Shown piece by piece: positions 8,301 to 13,127 of a stretch of DNA of 13,127 nt. The notes beneath the pieces were generated by a model, which searched no databases, was not told where the DNA came from, and was given only the letters and a program-made list of their open reading frames with translations. Numbering within the stretch: position 1 is the stretch's first letter; each line of letters opens with the position of its first letter. This stretch comes from Actinomycetota bacterium (GTDB lineage: Bacteria; Actinomycetota; Thermoleophilia; Gaiellales; Gaiellaceae): contig JACDCN010000028.1 of the NCBI GenBank assembly GCA_013817555.1, positions 1-13,127 of the forward strand. Reading direction: 5' to 3'. The position numbers and the translations under genes are program-made.

Positions 8301-8528
8301 CTCGTGTGCAACCGGCGCGCCGAAGAGGGCCATCACGGCGTCGCCGATGAACTTCTCGACCGTGCCACCATGGCGCTCGAGCTCGCTCCGGACACGGGCG
8401 TGGTAGGGACGGAGGATCGCCTCGACGTCCTCCGGATCCATCGACTCGGCTTGTGACGTGAAGCCGACGAGGTCGCAGAAGAGGACGCTGACAACCTTGC
8501 GCTCTCGGCGTGGCTCGCCCGTAGACAT
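5301..8528 (-). CDS. Class III adenylate/guanylate cyclase - STAND ATPase - TPR signalling protein
   Basis: This is a 1075-residue multidomain regulator. Residues about 10-180 form a class III nucleotide cyclase homology domain: metal aspartates D19 (FCDLVGF) and D63 (KFIGDAVMALFG), purine-contact lysine K59, and transition-state residues N130 and R134 (GDVVNTAARLQ). Residues about 197-560 form an AAA/STAND ATPase with Walker A GVPGIGKS (229-236), Walker B LVVVFEDLHWAD (353-364), and the ETLQGIIAARLDGLP winged-helix region typical of MalT/AfsR-type ATPases. The rest (about 570-1075) is alpha-helical with TPR-like repeats for ligand or partner binding. It has no membrane segment and no evident DNA-binding domain, so it is probably a cytosolic sensor. 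The base-specificity position is Met (M123) rather than Asp or Thr. ATG start; no Shine-Dalgarno; TACTCT seven bases upstream suggests leaderless translation. The gene lies between dgt and dnaG, convergent to the first and divergent from the second. Cyclase product and signal are unknown. Confidence 0.93.
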   Translation of the reverse strand: MSTGEPRRERKVVSVLFCDLVGFTSQAESMDPEDVEAILRPYHARVRSELERHGGTVEKFIGDAVMALFGAPVAHEDDPERAVRAALAIRDFATEEGLELRVGITTGEALVSLDASPSEGEGMAAGDVVNTAARLQSAAPVNGILTDETTYRATRQVVDYREASAVEAKGKAEPIPVWEALSAHARFGVEGAHEARTELVGRERELSVVRDAFERARHERTPQLLTLVGVPGIGKSRLVYELSQIVDTDPELITWRQGRCLAYGDGVTLWALGEIVKAQAGILEQDASGEVMQKLRDAVADVLAETSDASWVESELRSLVGLAGESELGDDRRGAAFAAWRRFLEAMAEQRPLVVVFEDLHWADESLLDFVDELVEWVTDVPLLVVATARPELLERRPGWGGGKLNATTLALAPLSDDQTARLIAQLLQRSVLAAESQQALLDRAGGNPLYAEQFAELFLERGSADELPLPETLQGIIAARLDGLPEAEKELLRNAAVVGKVFWAAALDREEDDAAATLHSLERKGFVRRQKRSSVEGEGEFAFAHALVRDVAYGQIARADRAEKHRHAAAWIESLGRPEDHAEMLAYHWRSALELARASGQDTGDLVDRARLALREAGDRAFALNAYPAAERYYADALELWPDRDADRPELLFRRAHALYFVGDDRREEALVEARDAALAAGDAERAAESEAFLANVAWYRGQPDKVRFHLDRATKLAGGTPSAAKARVLSISARSRTLSGEPEAGMRIAEEVLEMAAALELDELRAHALATIGTAKTLFLGDLNGIADLERALEIALDINSPIAGGIVNNLAFAVPVGDGGLLRAEELHVESARLAERFGDRQGLRFSRGIMVWVDWVRGRWNDALENANRSVAECEAGSPDVNEGFVRLNRASIRLGRGDVEGALADHARALAHVREGKDPEMLAAVAAVSAGNYAELGRWDDARRLVHELVPVIRAHPYWAGLESMVAPHAGRLGVREELREIIATAPPSAWNDASLLSLDLDFRGAAEVFAAMPSPTLEAWQRRSAGEHLIEAGRRAEGEVELAKALAFYRSVGATFFIQRAEALLAKSA

Positions 8529-8535
8529 GGTGCAG

Positions 8536-8541
8536 AGAGTA
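8536..8541 (-). promoter_or_regulatory. Candidate -10 box for the cyclase/STAND gene
   Basis: On the minus strand this reads TACTCT (TAnnnT), ending seven bases before the ATG at 8528. Transcription would start at or beside the ATG. There is no Shine-Dalgarno in the interval. A -35 at normal spacing would fall inside the facing dnaG -10 box. Function is inferred from position. Confidence 0.45.
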
Positions 8542-8557
8542 CGGCGTGAGCGGCGAG

Positions 8558-8563
8558 TAATCT
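8558..8563 (+). promoter_or_regulatory. Candidate -10 box for dnaG
   Basis: TAATCT matches TAnnnT well and ends six bases before the dnaG GTG at 8570, so the predicted transcription start coincides with the start codon. The interval has no Shine-Dalgarno. It is back to back with the cyclase -10 box on the other strand (16 bases between), within a 41-base divergent gap. The two promoters could therefore not be occupied independently. This is inference from spacing. Confidence 0.5.
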
Positions 8564-8569
8564 CGAGCT

Positions 8570-10216
8570 GTGGCGCGAATCAAAGACTCCTCGGTGCGCG
8601 ACGTCACCGGGGCCGCGGACATGATCGAAGTCGTCTCGGGTCGTACGCAGTTGCGCCGAGCTTCGGGATCGCGCTTCACGGGCCGCTGTCCGTTCCACGA
8701 GGAGCGGACGCCGAGCTTCTCCGTGAACCCCGTCGACAAGCTCTACTACTGCTTTGGCTGCGGGAAGGGCGGTGACCTCATCTCCTTCGTGTGCGAGACC
8801 GAGAGCCTCGACTTCGTCGGCGCGGTCGAGTGGCTCGCCGAGCGCTTCCGCGTCCCGCTCGAGTACGAGGAGGCGTCACCGCGCGTCGAGGCCGAACGGC
8901 GAAAGCGGGAGCGTCTGTTCGCCGTGCTCGAGCAGACGACCGTCTATTTCGAGCGGTTGCTCTGGGAGGGCGACACCGGCGAGCCCGTGCGCGCGTATCT
9001 GGCCGAACGCGGACTCCGGGAGGACATCACGCGTGAGTTCCGCCTCGGCCTCTCGCCCGGCGGGGGGCTGGCGGAGAAGGCGGCGGAGAAGGGCTTCACG
9101 ACCGACGAGCTGCGTGGTGCAGGGCTGGCGACGGTGCGCGGAAGCGACTACTTCCCGCAGCGGTTGATGTTCCCGCTTGCGGACGCGCGCGGGCGCGTGG
9201 TCGGCTTCCAGGCGCGCAAGCTCCGCGACGAAGACCCCCTGCGCGGGAAGTATGTGAACTCGCCTGAAGGCGACCTCTTTCACAAGAGCTCGATCCTGTA
9301 CGGGCTCCATCTCGCGCGAGCCGCGATCTCCAAGCAGGATCGGGCCGCGGTCGTGGAAGGCAACACGGATGTGATCGCGCTTCGGCAGGCGGGCTTCGAG
9401 CCGGTCGTCGCGTCCATGGGAACGGCGCTGACGGAGCGCCAGCTCCGAGAGCTCGGGCGCCTGACGCGGAAGCTCTACCTCTGCTTCGACGCCGACGCGG
9501 CGGGTCAGGAGGCAACCCTGCGTGGGATGGAGCTTGCTGCGACGCAAGGGTTCGAGGTGAAGGTCGTCACGCTGCCGAAAGGGCAGGATCCGGCCGACGC
9601 GCCAGACGGCTTCGAAGAGCGGCTAGCGGGTGCGGAGAGCTACCTGCTCTACCGCGTTCGGCTCGAGCTCGACCGTTCCGCCGATCGCCAGGAGGGCTTC
9701 GTACGGGTGCGCGAGGTCATCGCGAAGGCCGAAGAGTCTCCCGAACGGCAGGAGGCTCTGCGCTTGCTTGCCGACCGGCTCGATCTTCCCCGGGAGACGC
9801 TTGCGGGGCTGGCGCCCGTCCGTGGAGGCGGGACCGCCGCGGTGGCCGACAGCACACGGCTGCTCGACGCCGGGGATCGCCTGGAACGGGACGCGCTTGC
9901 AGCCTGCCTCGCCCATCCCTCGCTCGTGCGCGGGCTCGGCGAGCTTACGCCCGGGCACTTCGACTCCGAGGTCGCCAGGCAGTTCCGTGCCGCTCTCGTG
10001 GCAGGAAGAGACGACCCGGAGTTGACCGCGCTCAAGGCCGAGCTCGATGCAAGGGCTGCGCGCGAGGCCATCGACGAGCGAACCGGGGCCGAGCTGCTTC
10101 TCAGGCTCCGCGAACGGAAGCTGAAACGCGACTTGAGCGGTGCGGATCTCGCCCGGACAACCGAGCTCCAGGCGCACCTGGCCAAGGTCCGGCAGGCTCT
10201 GGCGGAGCTCACGTGA
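8570..10216 (+). CDS. dnaG: DNA primase DnaG
   Basis: This is the replicative primase, which makes short RNA primers on single-stranded DNA at the fork and is recruited by the DnaB helicase. It has 548 residues. The N-terminal CHC2-type zinc domain has C40, H43, C61 and C64 (CPFHEERTPSF, YYCFGCGKGG). The RNA polymerase core carries the TOPRIM motifs: E263 in EGNTD (263-267), then SMGTAL, then D307 and D309 in CFDADAAGQEA. The C-terminal helical DnaB-binding region (about 430-548) is present but compact, making the protein somewhat shorter than E. coli DnaG (581). The GTG start is supported by the TAATCT box six bases upstream. The usual EGYMD tyrosine is Asn here. Its stop overlaps the convergent sulfotransferase stop in a palindrome. 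Confidence 0.97.
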   Translation: MARIKDSSVRDVTGAADMIEVVSGRTQLRRASGSRFTGRCPFHEERTPSFSVNPVDKLYYCFGCGKGGDLISFVCETESLDFVGAVEWLAERFRVPLEYEEASPRVEAERRKRERLFAVLEQTTVYFERLLWEGDTGEPVRAYLAERGLREDITREFRLGLSPGGGLAEKAAEKGFTTDELRGAGLATVRGSDYFPQRLMFPLADARGRVVGFQARKLRDEDPLRGKYVNSPEGDLFHKSSILYGLHLARAAISKQDRAAVVEGNTDVIALRQAGFEPVVASMGTALTERQLRELGRLTRKLYLCFDADAAGQEATLRGMELAATQGFEVKVVTLPKGQDPADAPDGFEERLAGAESYLLYRVRLELDRSADRQEGFVRVREVIAKAEESPERQEALRLLADRLDLPRETLAGLAPVRGGGTAAVADSTRLLDAGDRLERDALAACLAHPSLVRGLGELTPGHFDSEVARQFRAALVAGRDDPELTALKAELDARAAREAIDERTGAELLLRLRERKLKRDLSGADLARTTELQAHLAKVRQALAELT

Positions 10217-11048
10217 GGTAGCCGAGCTCGCGGAGCAGGTCGCCGGACTCGGCCAGAACGTCCTCGAGCTGCTCCGGGCTCAGGTCGCCGCGATAGCGAC
10301 CGACAGAGGTGCCGTGGGCGCAGGAGAGCGCGGCAGCCAACGCGTCTTCAGGCGCGTCGAGATGTGCCCCCAGCTTGCGCGCGACGGAAGTGGGATCAGC
10401 CACCAGCTCTTCGTAGCGGAGCTCGATCGCGGTCGACTGCGCGCCACGCGCCGCCGTCACATATCTTCGCCATGCCCAGGCGGCGCGACGCGCGTCGCCC
10501 GCGGTCTCGAACTCCTCGCGACGCTCGGATTCCACCCAGAAGCGCGCATACGACCCGTATGCGACGCCGGCATCGTCGGTTCTCGCTTGCTGAGGGCGGA
10601 GCCACGGTTTCTCCAGGAGAGAGCAGACGACATCTCTTCCGTCTCGGATGATGTGCACAATGCGGGCCTCCGGGTACGCGATGGGGAGAGCGGCGGCGAG
10701 GTGCGCGAGCTCGGGCGTCTGCTCGACTCCCCGCACGGTCCCCACGAGGCCGACTCGCCGCGCGACGGCCAGGATCCTGCGCAGATGTCGAGCCGCCTCG
10801 TCGGGCGCCATGGCCGCGAGCTCCGGAACAGCTGCCTTGACGGGCGCCACCTCGCCGAGATCCACGAAGCCGGGAAGCGACCCGATCGCACCCGCCAAGA
10901 ACGTCGTGCCGGAGCGTGGCGACCCGATCACGAACACCAGGCGGTCGTCGAGTCTCCCGAACCGCTCGCGCAGAGACGCACCGCGTCGCGGCACGAGCCG
11001 CTTCGCCACGCGTAGCTGGAGTGCGGCGGAGTCGAGAAACTTCGGCAC
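10209..11048 (-). CDS. Sulfotransferase family protein (PAPS-dependent)
   Basis: With the GTG at 11048 this is a 279-residue sulfotransferase, expected to move a sulfuryl group from PAPS to a hydroxyl or amine of a small molecule, lipid or glycan. The 5'-phosphosulfate loop GSPRSGTTF is at 42-50. An EQTP segment (109-112) replaces the common EKTP. The 3'-phosphate-binding strand-turn IVHIIRDGRDVVCSL (130-144) includes R135, R138 and S143. The acceptor is unknown. The open frame extends upstream to an ATG at 11321, but those 91 extra residues look random, and the same region carries coding-like plus-strand fragments. I therefore chose the GTG just before the conserved part. No strong Shine-Dalgarno is seen, so the start is only moderately sure. 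It is convergent with dnaG and has no obvious operon partner. Confidence 0.88.
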   Translation of the reverse strand: MPKFLDSAALQLRVAKRLVPRRGASLRERFGRLDDRLVFVIGSPRSGTTFLAGAIGSLPGFVDLGEVAPVKAAVPELAAMAPDEAARHLRRILAVARRVGLVGTVRGVEQTPELAHLAAALPIAYPEARIVHIIRDGRDVVCSLLEKPWLRPQQARTDDAGVAYGSYARFWVESERREEFETAGDARRAAWAWRRYVTAARGAQSTAIELRYEELVADPTSVARKLGAHLDAPEDALAAALSCAHGTSVGRYRGDLSPEQLEDVLAESGDLLRELGYLT

Positions 11049-11165
11049 GGGCGCTCGATTCTCGCAGCCTCTACCTGCCCCGGCTGCCACCAGCCGAGGG
11101 ACGTGTCTCTGCGCCAGTCCCGACGCGTGGGGCTCTGCCGGCGCTGCATTCGTCCTCCGGCGAAG

Positions 11166-11542
11166 TTGACGGTCGAAGACCGCGATCGACGGTTCTGGTT
11201 GCAGAGGTTCAGCGATCGCGAACTGGCGGAGATCGCGGTCGCGCTCTTCCACGTCCCCGTTCCCGAAGAGACTTTCAGAGGGTGGCGAGAGCGGCTTCCT
11301 CGGCCCTCGATAGCGAGACATGGAAGCGTTACCGTTGGCGGGAGGCGCTCATTACCGCGCGTGTTGAGACCGAGCCGGGACCGCTCGCGGCGCTACTCGA
11401 GGTCGTGGCCGCTGGCGCCTCAGAACAGCTAGACGAGTTCGCGCCCGACGCTCCCGCGAGCAGACGAATGCGTTCCGGTTCGCGTCGCGTCAGGACGTCA
11501 TGGTGTTCGGCTCGCCGCCCGGCCTCCTTCGCTCAGCTTTGA
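11166..11542 (+). pseudogene. Possible frameshifted or degraded small gene (unrecognised)
   Basis: The gap between the sulfotransferase and zinc ribbon genes has no intact gene, but two plus-strand frames look coding. From about 11166 to 11300, one frame gives an amphipathic, helix-like peptide (DRRFWLQRFSDRELAEIAVA, then PEETFRGWRERL) with GC-rich third positions. From about 11282 to 11460, the frame one base behind gives another (TWKRYRWREALITARV, then GPLAALLEVVAAGASEQLDE) and runs to a stop at 11540-11542 through less protein-like sequence. Joining them by a single frameshift near 11285-11305 would give a protein of roughly 100-120 residues. I do not recognise a family. It may instead be two small ORFs or chance; starts are undefined (TTG 11166 and GTG 11282 are options). 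There is no clear Shine-Dalgarno. Confidence 0.25.
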
Positions 11543-11721
11543 TTGGGATATGGATCCTTAGCGCTGTCCCCCCCGGTGAGGGCTTTCCAACCGTACGGGC
11601 CTTCGCATTTCGGGCAGGGTGGCAAAGACTGGACTGATTGGACGCCGAGCTCGTACCCGCAGGTAATGCAGCGGTAAGTACCAGCTTGGACGTCGCTTCC
11701 GACAGGAGCAGGATCAGCCAT
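11533..11721 (-). CDS. Small zinc-ribbon protein
   Basis: This is a 62-residue protein with two CxxC knuckles, C18-C21 (YRCITCGYEL) and C36-C39 (PPCPKCEG), spaced as in a rubredoxin-like or zinc-ribbon fold that binds one metal ion. The aromatic residues around the knuckles and the GPYGWKALTG segment match small actinobacterial zinc ribbon proteins of unknown role. The start is set firmly by AAGGAGG five bases before the ATG at 11721. The frame is open 23 codons further upstream, but that part has no ribosome site. It diverges from the 152-residue gene across 117 bases. It may be a metal- or nucleic-acid-binding adaptor; no specific function can be claimed. Confidence 0.85.
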   Translation of the reverse strand: MADPAPVGSDVQAGTYRCITCGYELGVQSVQSLPPCPKCEGPYGWKALTGGDSAKDPYPNQS

Positions 11722-11782
11722 CGAGGCCTCCTTCGTCGCGGGAGTCATAGACCGTAAACGATTCGCACCGCGTACGTCCCGC

Positions 11783-11808
11783 GTTTGCATCCTCGACTTC
11801 CAGGGAAC
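11783..11808 (+). promoter_or_regulatory. Weak candidate alternative-sigma (SigB/SigF-like) promoter
   Basis: GTTT at 11783-11786 is followed after 16 bases by GGGAAC at 11803-11808. Group 3 stress sigma factors of Gram-positive bacteria favour GTTT, a 14-17 base spacer, then GGGTA(T). This site deviates at the T of the -10. A start near 11815 would leave a short leader before the Shine-Dalgarno at 11827-11833. It is a weak match and could be chance. Confidence 0.22.
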
Positions 11809-11826
11809 GCCGCAGGGACCTAGGCA

Positions 11827-11833
11827 GAGGAGG
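11827..11833 (+). promoter_or_regulatory. Strong Shine-Dalgarno that decides the GTG start at 11839
   Basis: GAGGAGG is followed by five bases (TTCCG) and then GTG at 11839. The alternative in-frame ATG at 11845 would be 11 bases away, which is too far for the best spacing. GTG is therefore the preferred start. Confidence 0.8.
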
Positions 11834-11838
11834 TTCCG

Positions 11839-12297
11839 GTGGGAATGATCGAGGAGCTACTTGGGGACGAGTCTCGGCGTCAGAAGATCGAGGACTTCAT
11901 AGCGCGCTACGAGAAGGGGCCGCCCGAGGAAGGGATCTCCGACGACGAGTCCAAGCGTCATTACGACGAGCTAACCCGCGATCTCCCCGAGGACGAGTAT
12001 CGCGAAGCCGCGAGCGACGCATTTGGCCGCATGTCTTCGGAGCAGCGACGAGAGATCGCGGAAAAGCTGCGCACCGAGGCAAGGGCGGAGGGAGTGTCGG
12101 TGGACGAGTCGGAAGACGAGGACGCTGGCATGCTCGGAAAGGTCGCCGCAGCTCTACGCGGCGGACAGTCCGGCGGTCTCGGACAGATGCTCGATGGCGG
12201 CGGTAGCGGTAGCGGTGGCGTCCTGAGTAGCCCCGCCGCGCGAGCAGCACTGGCGGGTATCGCAGCGCACGTCGCGAAGCGCTTCCTGAAGCGGTGA
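11839..12297 (+). CDS. Conserved-type hypothetical acidic protein with glycine-rich linker
   Basis: This is a 152-residue soluble protein of unknown function. Residues 1-85 are highly charged and helical (QKIEDFIARYEKGPPEEGIS, then HYDELTRDLPEDEYREAASD and SSEQRREIAEKLRTEA). This pattern resembles small actinobacterial hypothetical proteins that have a YxxG.P..GIS/D segment followed by a LP.DEYE..A..AF..M stretch. An acidic linker (about 88-96) leads to a short helix (98-108), a glycine/serine-rich stretch (109-127) and a basic C-terminal helix ending AKRFLKR. It has no membrane segment. The GTG start follows a strong Shine-Dalgarno. It precedes the CmpX-like membrane gene by 50 bases on the same strand and is probably co-transcribed. 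The basic tail could contact membrane or nucleic acid; that is speculation. Confidence 0.82.
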   Translation: MGMIEELLGDESRRQKIEDFIARYEKGPPEEGISDDESKRHYDELTRDLPEDEYREAASDAFGRMSSEQRREIAEKLRTEARAEGVSVDESEDEDAGMLGKVAAALRGGQSGGLGQMLDGGGSGSGGVLSSPAARAALAGIAAHVAKRFLKR

Positions 12298-12347
12298 TTG
12301 CGTCCATGAGGACTCACGCCGCGCATTTCGAGATGGAGGGATGACCG

Positions 12348-13127
12348 ATGTTTCTTGCTGAGTTCAACGCCGGTGACAGTCTCCAGAACGCGTTCACGGA
12401 GCTTGTCGCGTTTTTGCCGAACTTGTTCGGCGCACTTCTTCTTCTGCTGCTCGGCTACATCGTTGCCAAGGTGTTGGGCGGTGTCACCCGCCGGGCGCTT
12501 GGCAAAGCGGGCTTCGATGCTGCAGCTCATCGGGAGCCCACGGGGCAGTGGATCAAGCGCGTCATCCCCCGGCCGTCGAATCTCGCGGGAGCCATCGTCT
12601 TTTGGGCCGTGTTCCTGGGCGCGGTCTCGATTGCGGTCGACGTGCTCGGCATCGAGGCGCTCGAGAATCTCGTCGCGGCGATCTACAGCTACCTGCCGAA
12701 CGTTCTAGCCGCGCTTCTTATCTTCATCGTGGCGGTCGCAATCGCGGCAGGTGTCGCGACGTTGGCCGGCAAGTTCCTCGGAGACACGAGCTTGGGCCGG
12801 ATCGTCTCGACGGTAGCCCCAATTCTCGTCTTCGCGATCGCGACCTTCATGATCCTCGACCAGTTGAAGATCGCCGAGACGATCGTGACGATTACCTATG
12901 CCGCGCTCATCGGAGCGCTGGCGCTCGGATCGGCGCTGGCGTTCGGTCTGGGTGGTCGCGACGTGGCCGCGCAGATGTTGCAAGGCGCCTACGCGAAGGG
13001 GCAAGAGAACAAGGAGCAGCTGAAGCGTGAACTCGAGCTCGGCAAGGAACGGGCGAAGCGGGAGGCCGAGAAGGTCAAAGAGGAGAAGCTGGGATCAGGC
13101 GACGGGCCGCAGACAGAAACATTTGGT
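12348..13127 (+). CDS. Conserved-TM-helix (CmpX/MscS-related) membrane protein, cut by window end
   Basis: An open frame runs from ATG 12348 to the last base (260 residues, no stop), so the C-terminus is unseen. GGAGGG seven bases before the ATG supports the start; the ATG at 12341 ends after six codons. Hydrophobic segments lie at about 22-43, 78-100, 115-140, 153-172 and 180-203. Two are repeats of the same motif: FLPNLFGALLLL (22-33) and YLPNVLAALLIF (115-126), as in the conserved-TM-helix repeats of CmpX-type proteins. ALAFGLGGRDVAAQML (196-211) is the pore-lining-type glycine-rich segment shared with small mechanosensitive channel relatives. A long charged helix follows (about 215-248, KE/R-rich, probable coiled coil), then a disordered tail. 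The expected role is ion permeation or envelope stress response; this is inference from family. Whether a downstream MscS beta domain exists cannot be seen, but the tail makes it unlikely. Confidence 0.85.
   Translation, partial: MFLAEFNAGDSLQNAFTELVAFLPNLFGALLLLLLGYIVAKVLGGVTRRALGKAGFDAAAHREPTGQWIKRVIPRPSNLAGAIVFWAVFLGAVSIAVDVLGIEALENLVAAIYSYLPNVLAALLIFIVAVAIAAGVATLAGKFLGDTSLGRIVSTVAPILVFAIATFMILDQLKIAETIVTITYAALIGALALGSALAFGLGGRDVAAQMLQGAYAKGQENKEQLKRELELGKERAKREAEKVKEEKLGSGDGPQTETFG

Noticed and set aside
11049..11321. N-terminal 91-codon extension of the sulfotransferase frame
   Set aside because: The residues have no family-like pattern, and sulfotransferases of this type begin shortly before the P-loop; the GTG at 11048 is a better start.
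10916..11542. A single 208-codon plus-strand gene
   Set aside because: Its first half is antisense to the sulfotransferase and arginine-rich. Only the last part looks coding, and it joins better to the neighbouring frame.
11722..11790. N-terminal 23-codon extension of the zinc ribbon gene
   Set aside because: A strong AAGGAGG lies five bases before the internal ATG at 11721, and the extension has no ribosome site.
12341..12361. ATG at 12341 as the start of the CmpX-like gene
   Set aside because: That frame ends after six codons; the ATG at 12348 is in the long frame and properly spaced from GGAGGG.

Overview
The window is a high-GC bacterial chromosome segment. It begins inside a ribosomal RNA operon (3' end of 23S, then 5S) and continues into ordinary chromosomal genes. 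The organism is most likely a deep-branching actinobacterium of the Thermoleophilia type (Gaiellales/Solirubrobacterales). This is inferred from strongly GC-ending codons, frequent GTG/TTG starts, TAnnnT boxes placed 6-7 bases before start codons (the leaderless layout common in Actinobacteria), a dGTPase-like gene near dnaG, and a large cyclase/STAND-ATPase regulator of a kind abundant in that phylum. No sequence search was possible, so the taxonomic call is tentative.

Layout. 1-504: 23S 3' end and 5S rRNA. 505-682: non-coding, with one hairpin. 683-2422 (minus): a tight three-gene operon reading histidine phosphatase, an unrecognised 82-residue protein, then an M48 membrane metallopeptidase. 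2446-5304 (plus): short-chain dehydrogenase, MFS transporter and dGTPase-like HD hydrolase, almost without gaps. 5301-8528 (minus): a 1075-residue class III nucleotide cyclase-STAND ATPase-TPR protein. 8570-10216 (plus): DNA primase DnaG. 10209-11048 (minus): sulfotransferase. 11049-11532: no intact gene, but coding-like fragments on the plus strand that look like a broken small gene. 11533-11721 (minus): 62-residue zinc ribbon protein. 11839-12297 (plus): a small acidic hypothetical protein. 12348 to the window end (plus): a membrane protein of the conserved-TM-helix/CmpX type, cut by the edge.

How the genes relate. dgt and dnaG are linked by dNTP supply and replication priming and are adjacent in other Actinobacteria. 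Here they are separated by the oppositely oriented cyclase/STAND gene. Both convergent junctions (dgt/cyclase and dnaG/sulfotransferase) have overlapping stop codons and no room for a terminator. The two divergent junctions (phosphatase/SDR and cyclase/dnaG) are only 23 and 41 bases long and carry TAnnnT boxes just upstream of the starts. In the phosphatase/SDR junction a single 7-base sequence serves as a possible -10 element on both strands. The last three genes may be a small envelope/stress group, but that rests on weak evidence.

I found no CRISPR array, transposon, phage gene, tRNA or riboswitch. The most unusual material is regulatory and architectural: symmetric or leaderless promoters, palindromic double stop, the cyclase between dgt and dnaG, the small conserved-looking protein of unknown function, and the possible frameshifted relic.
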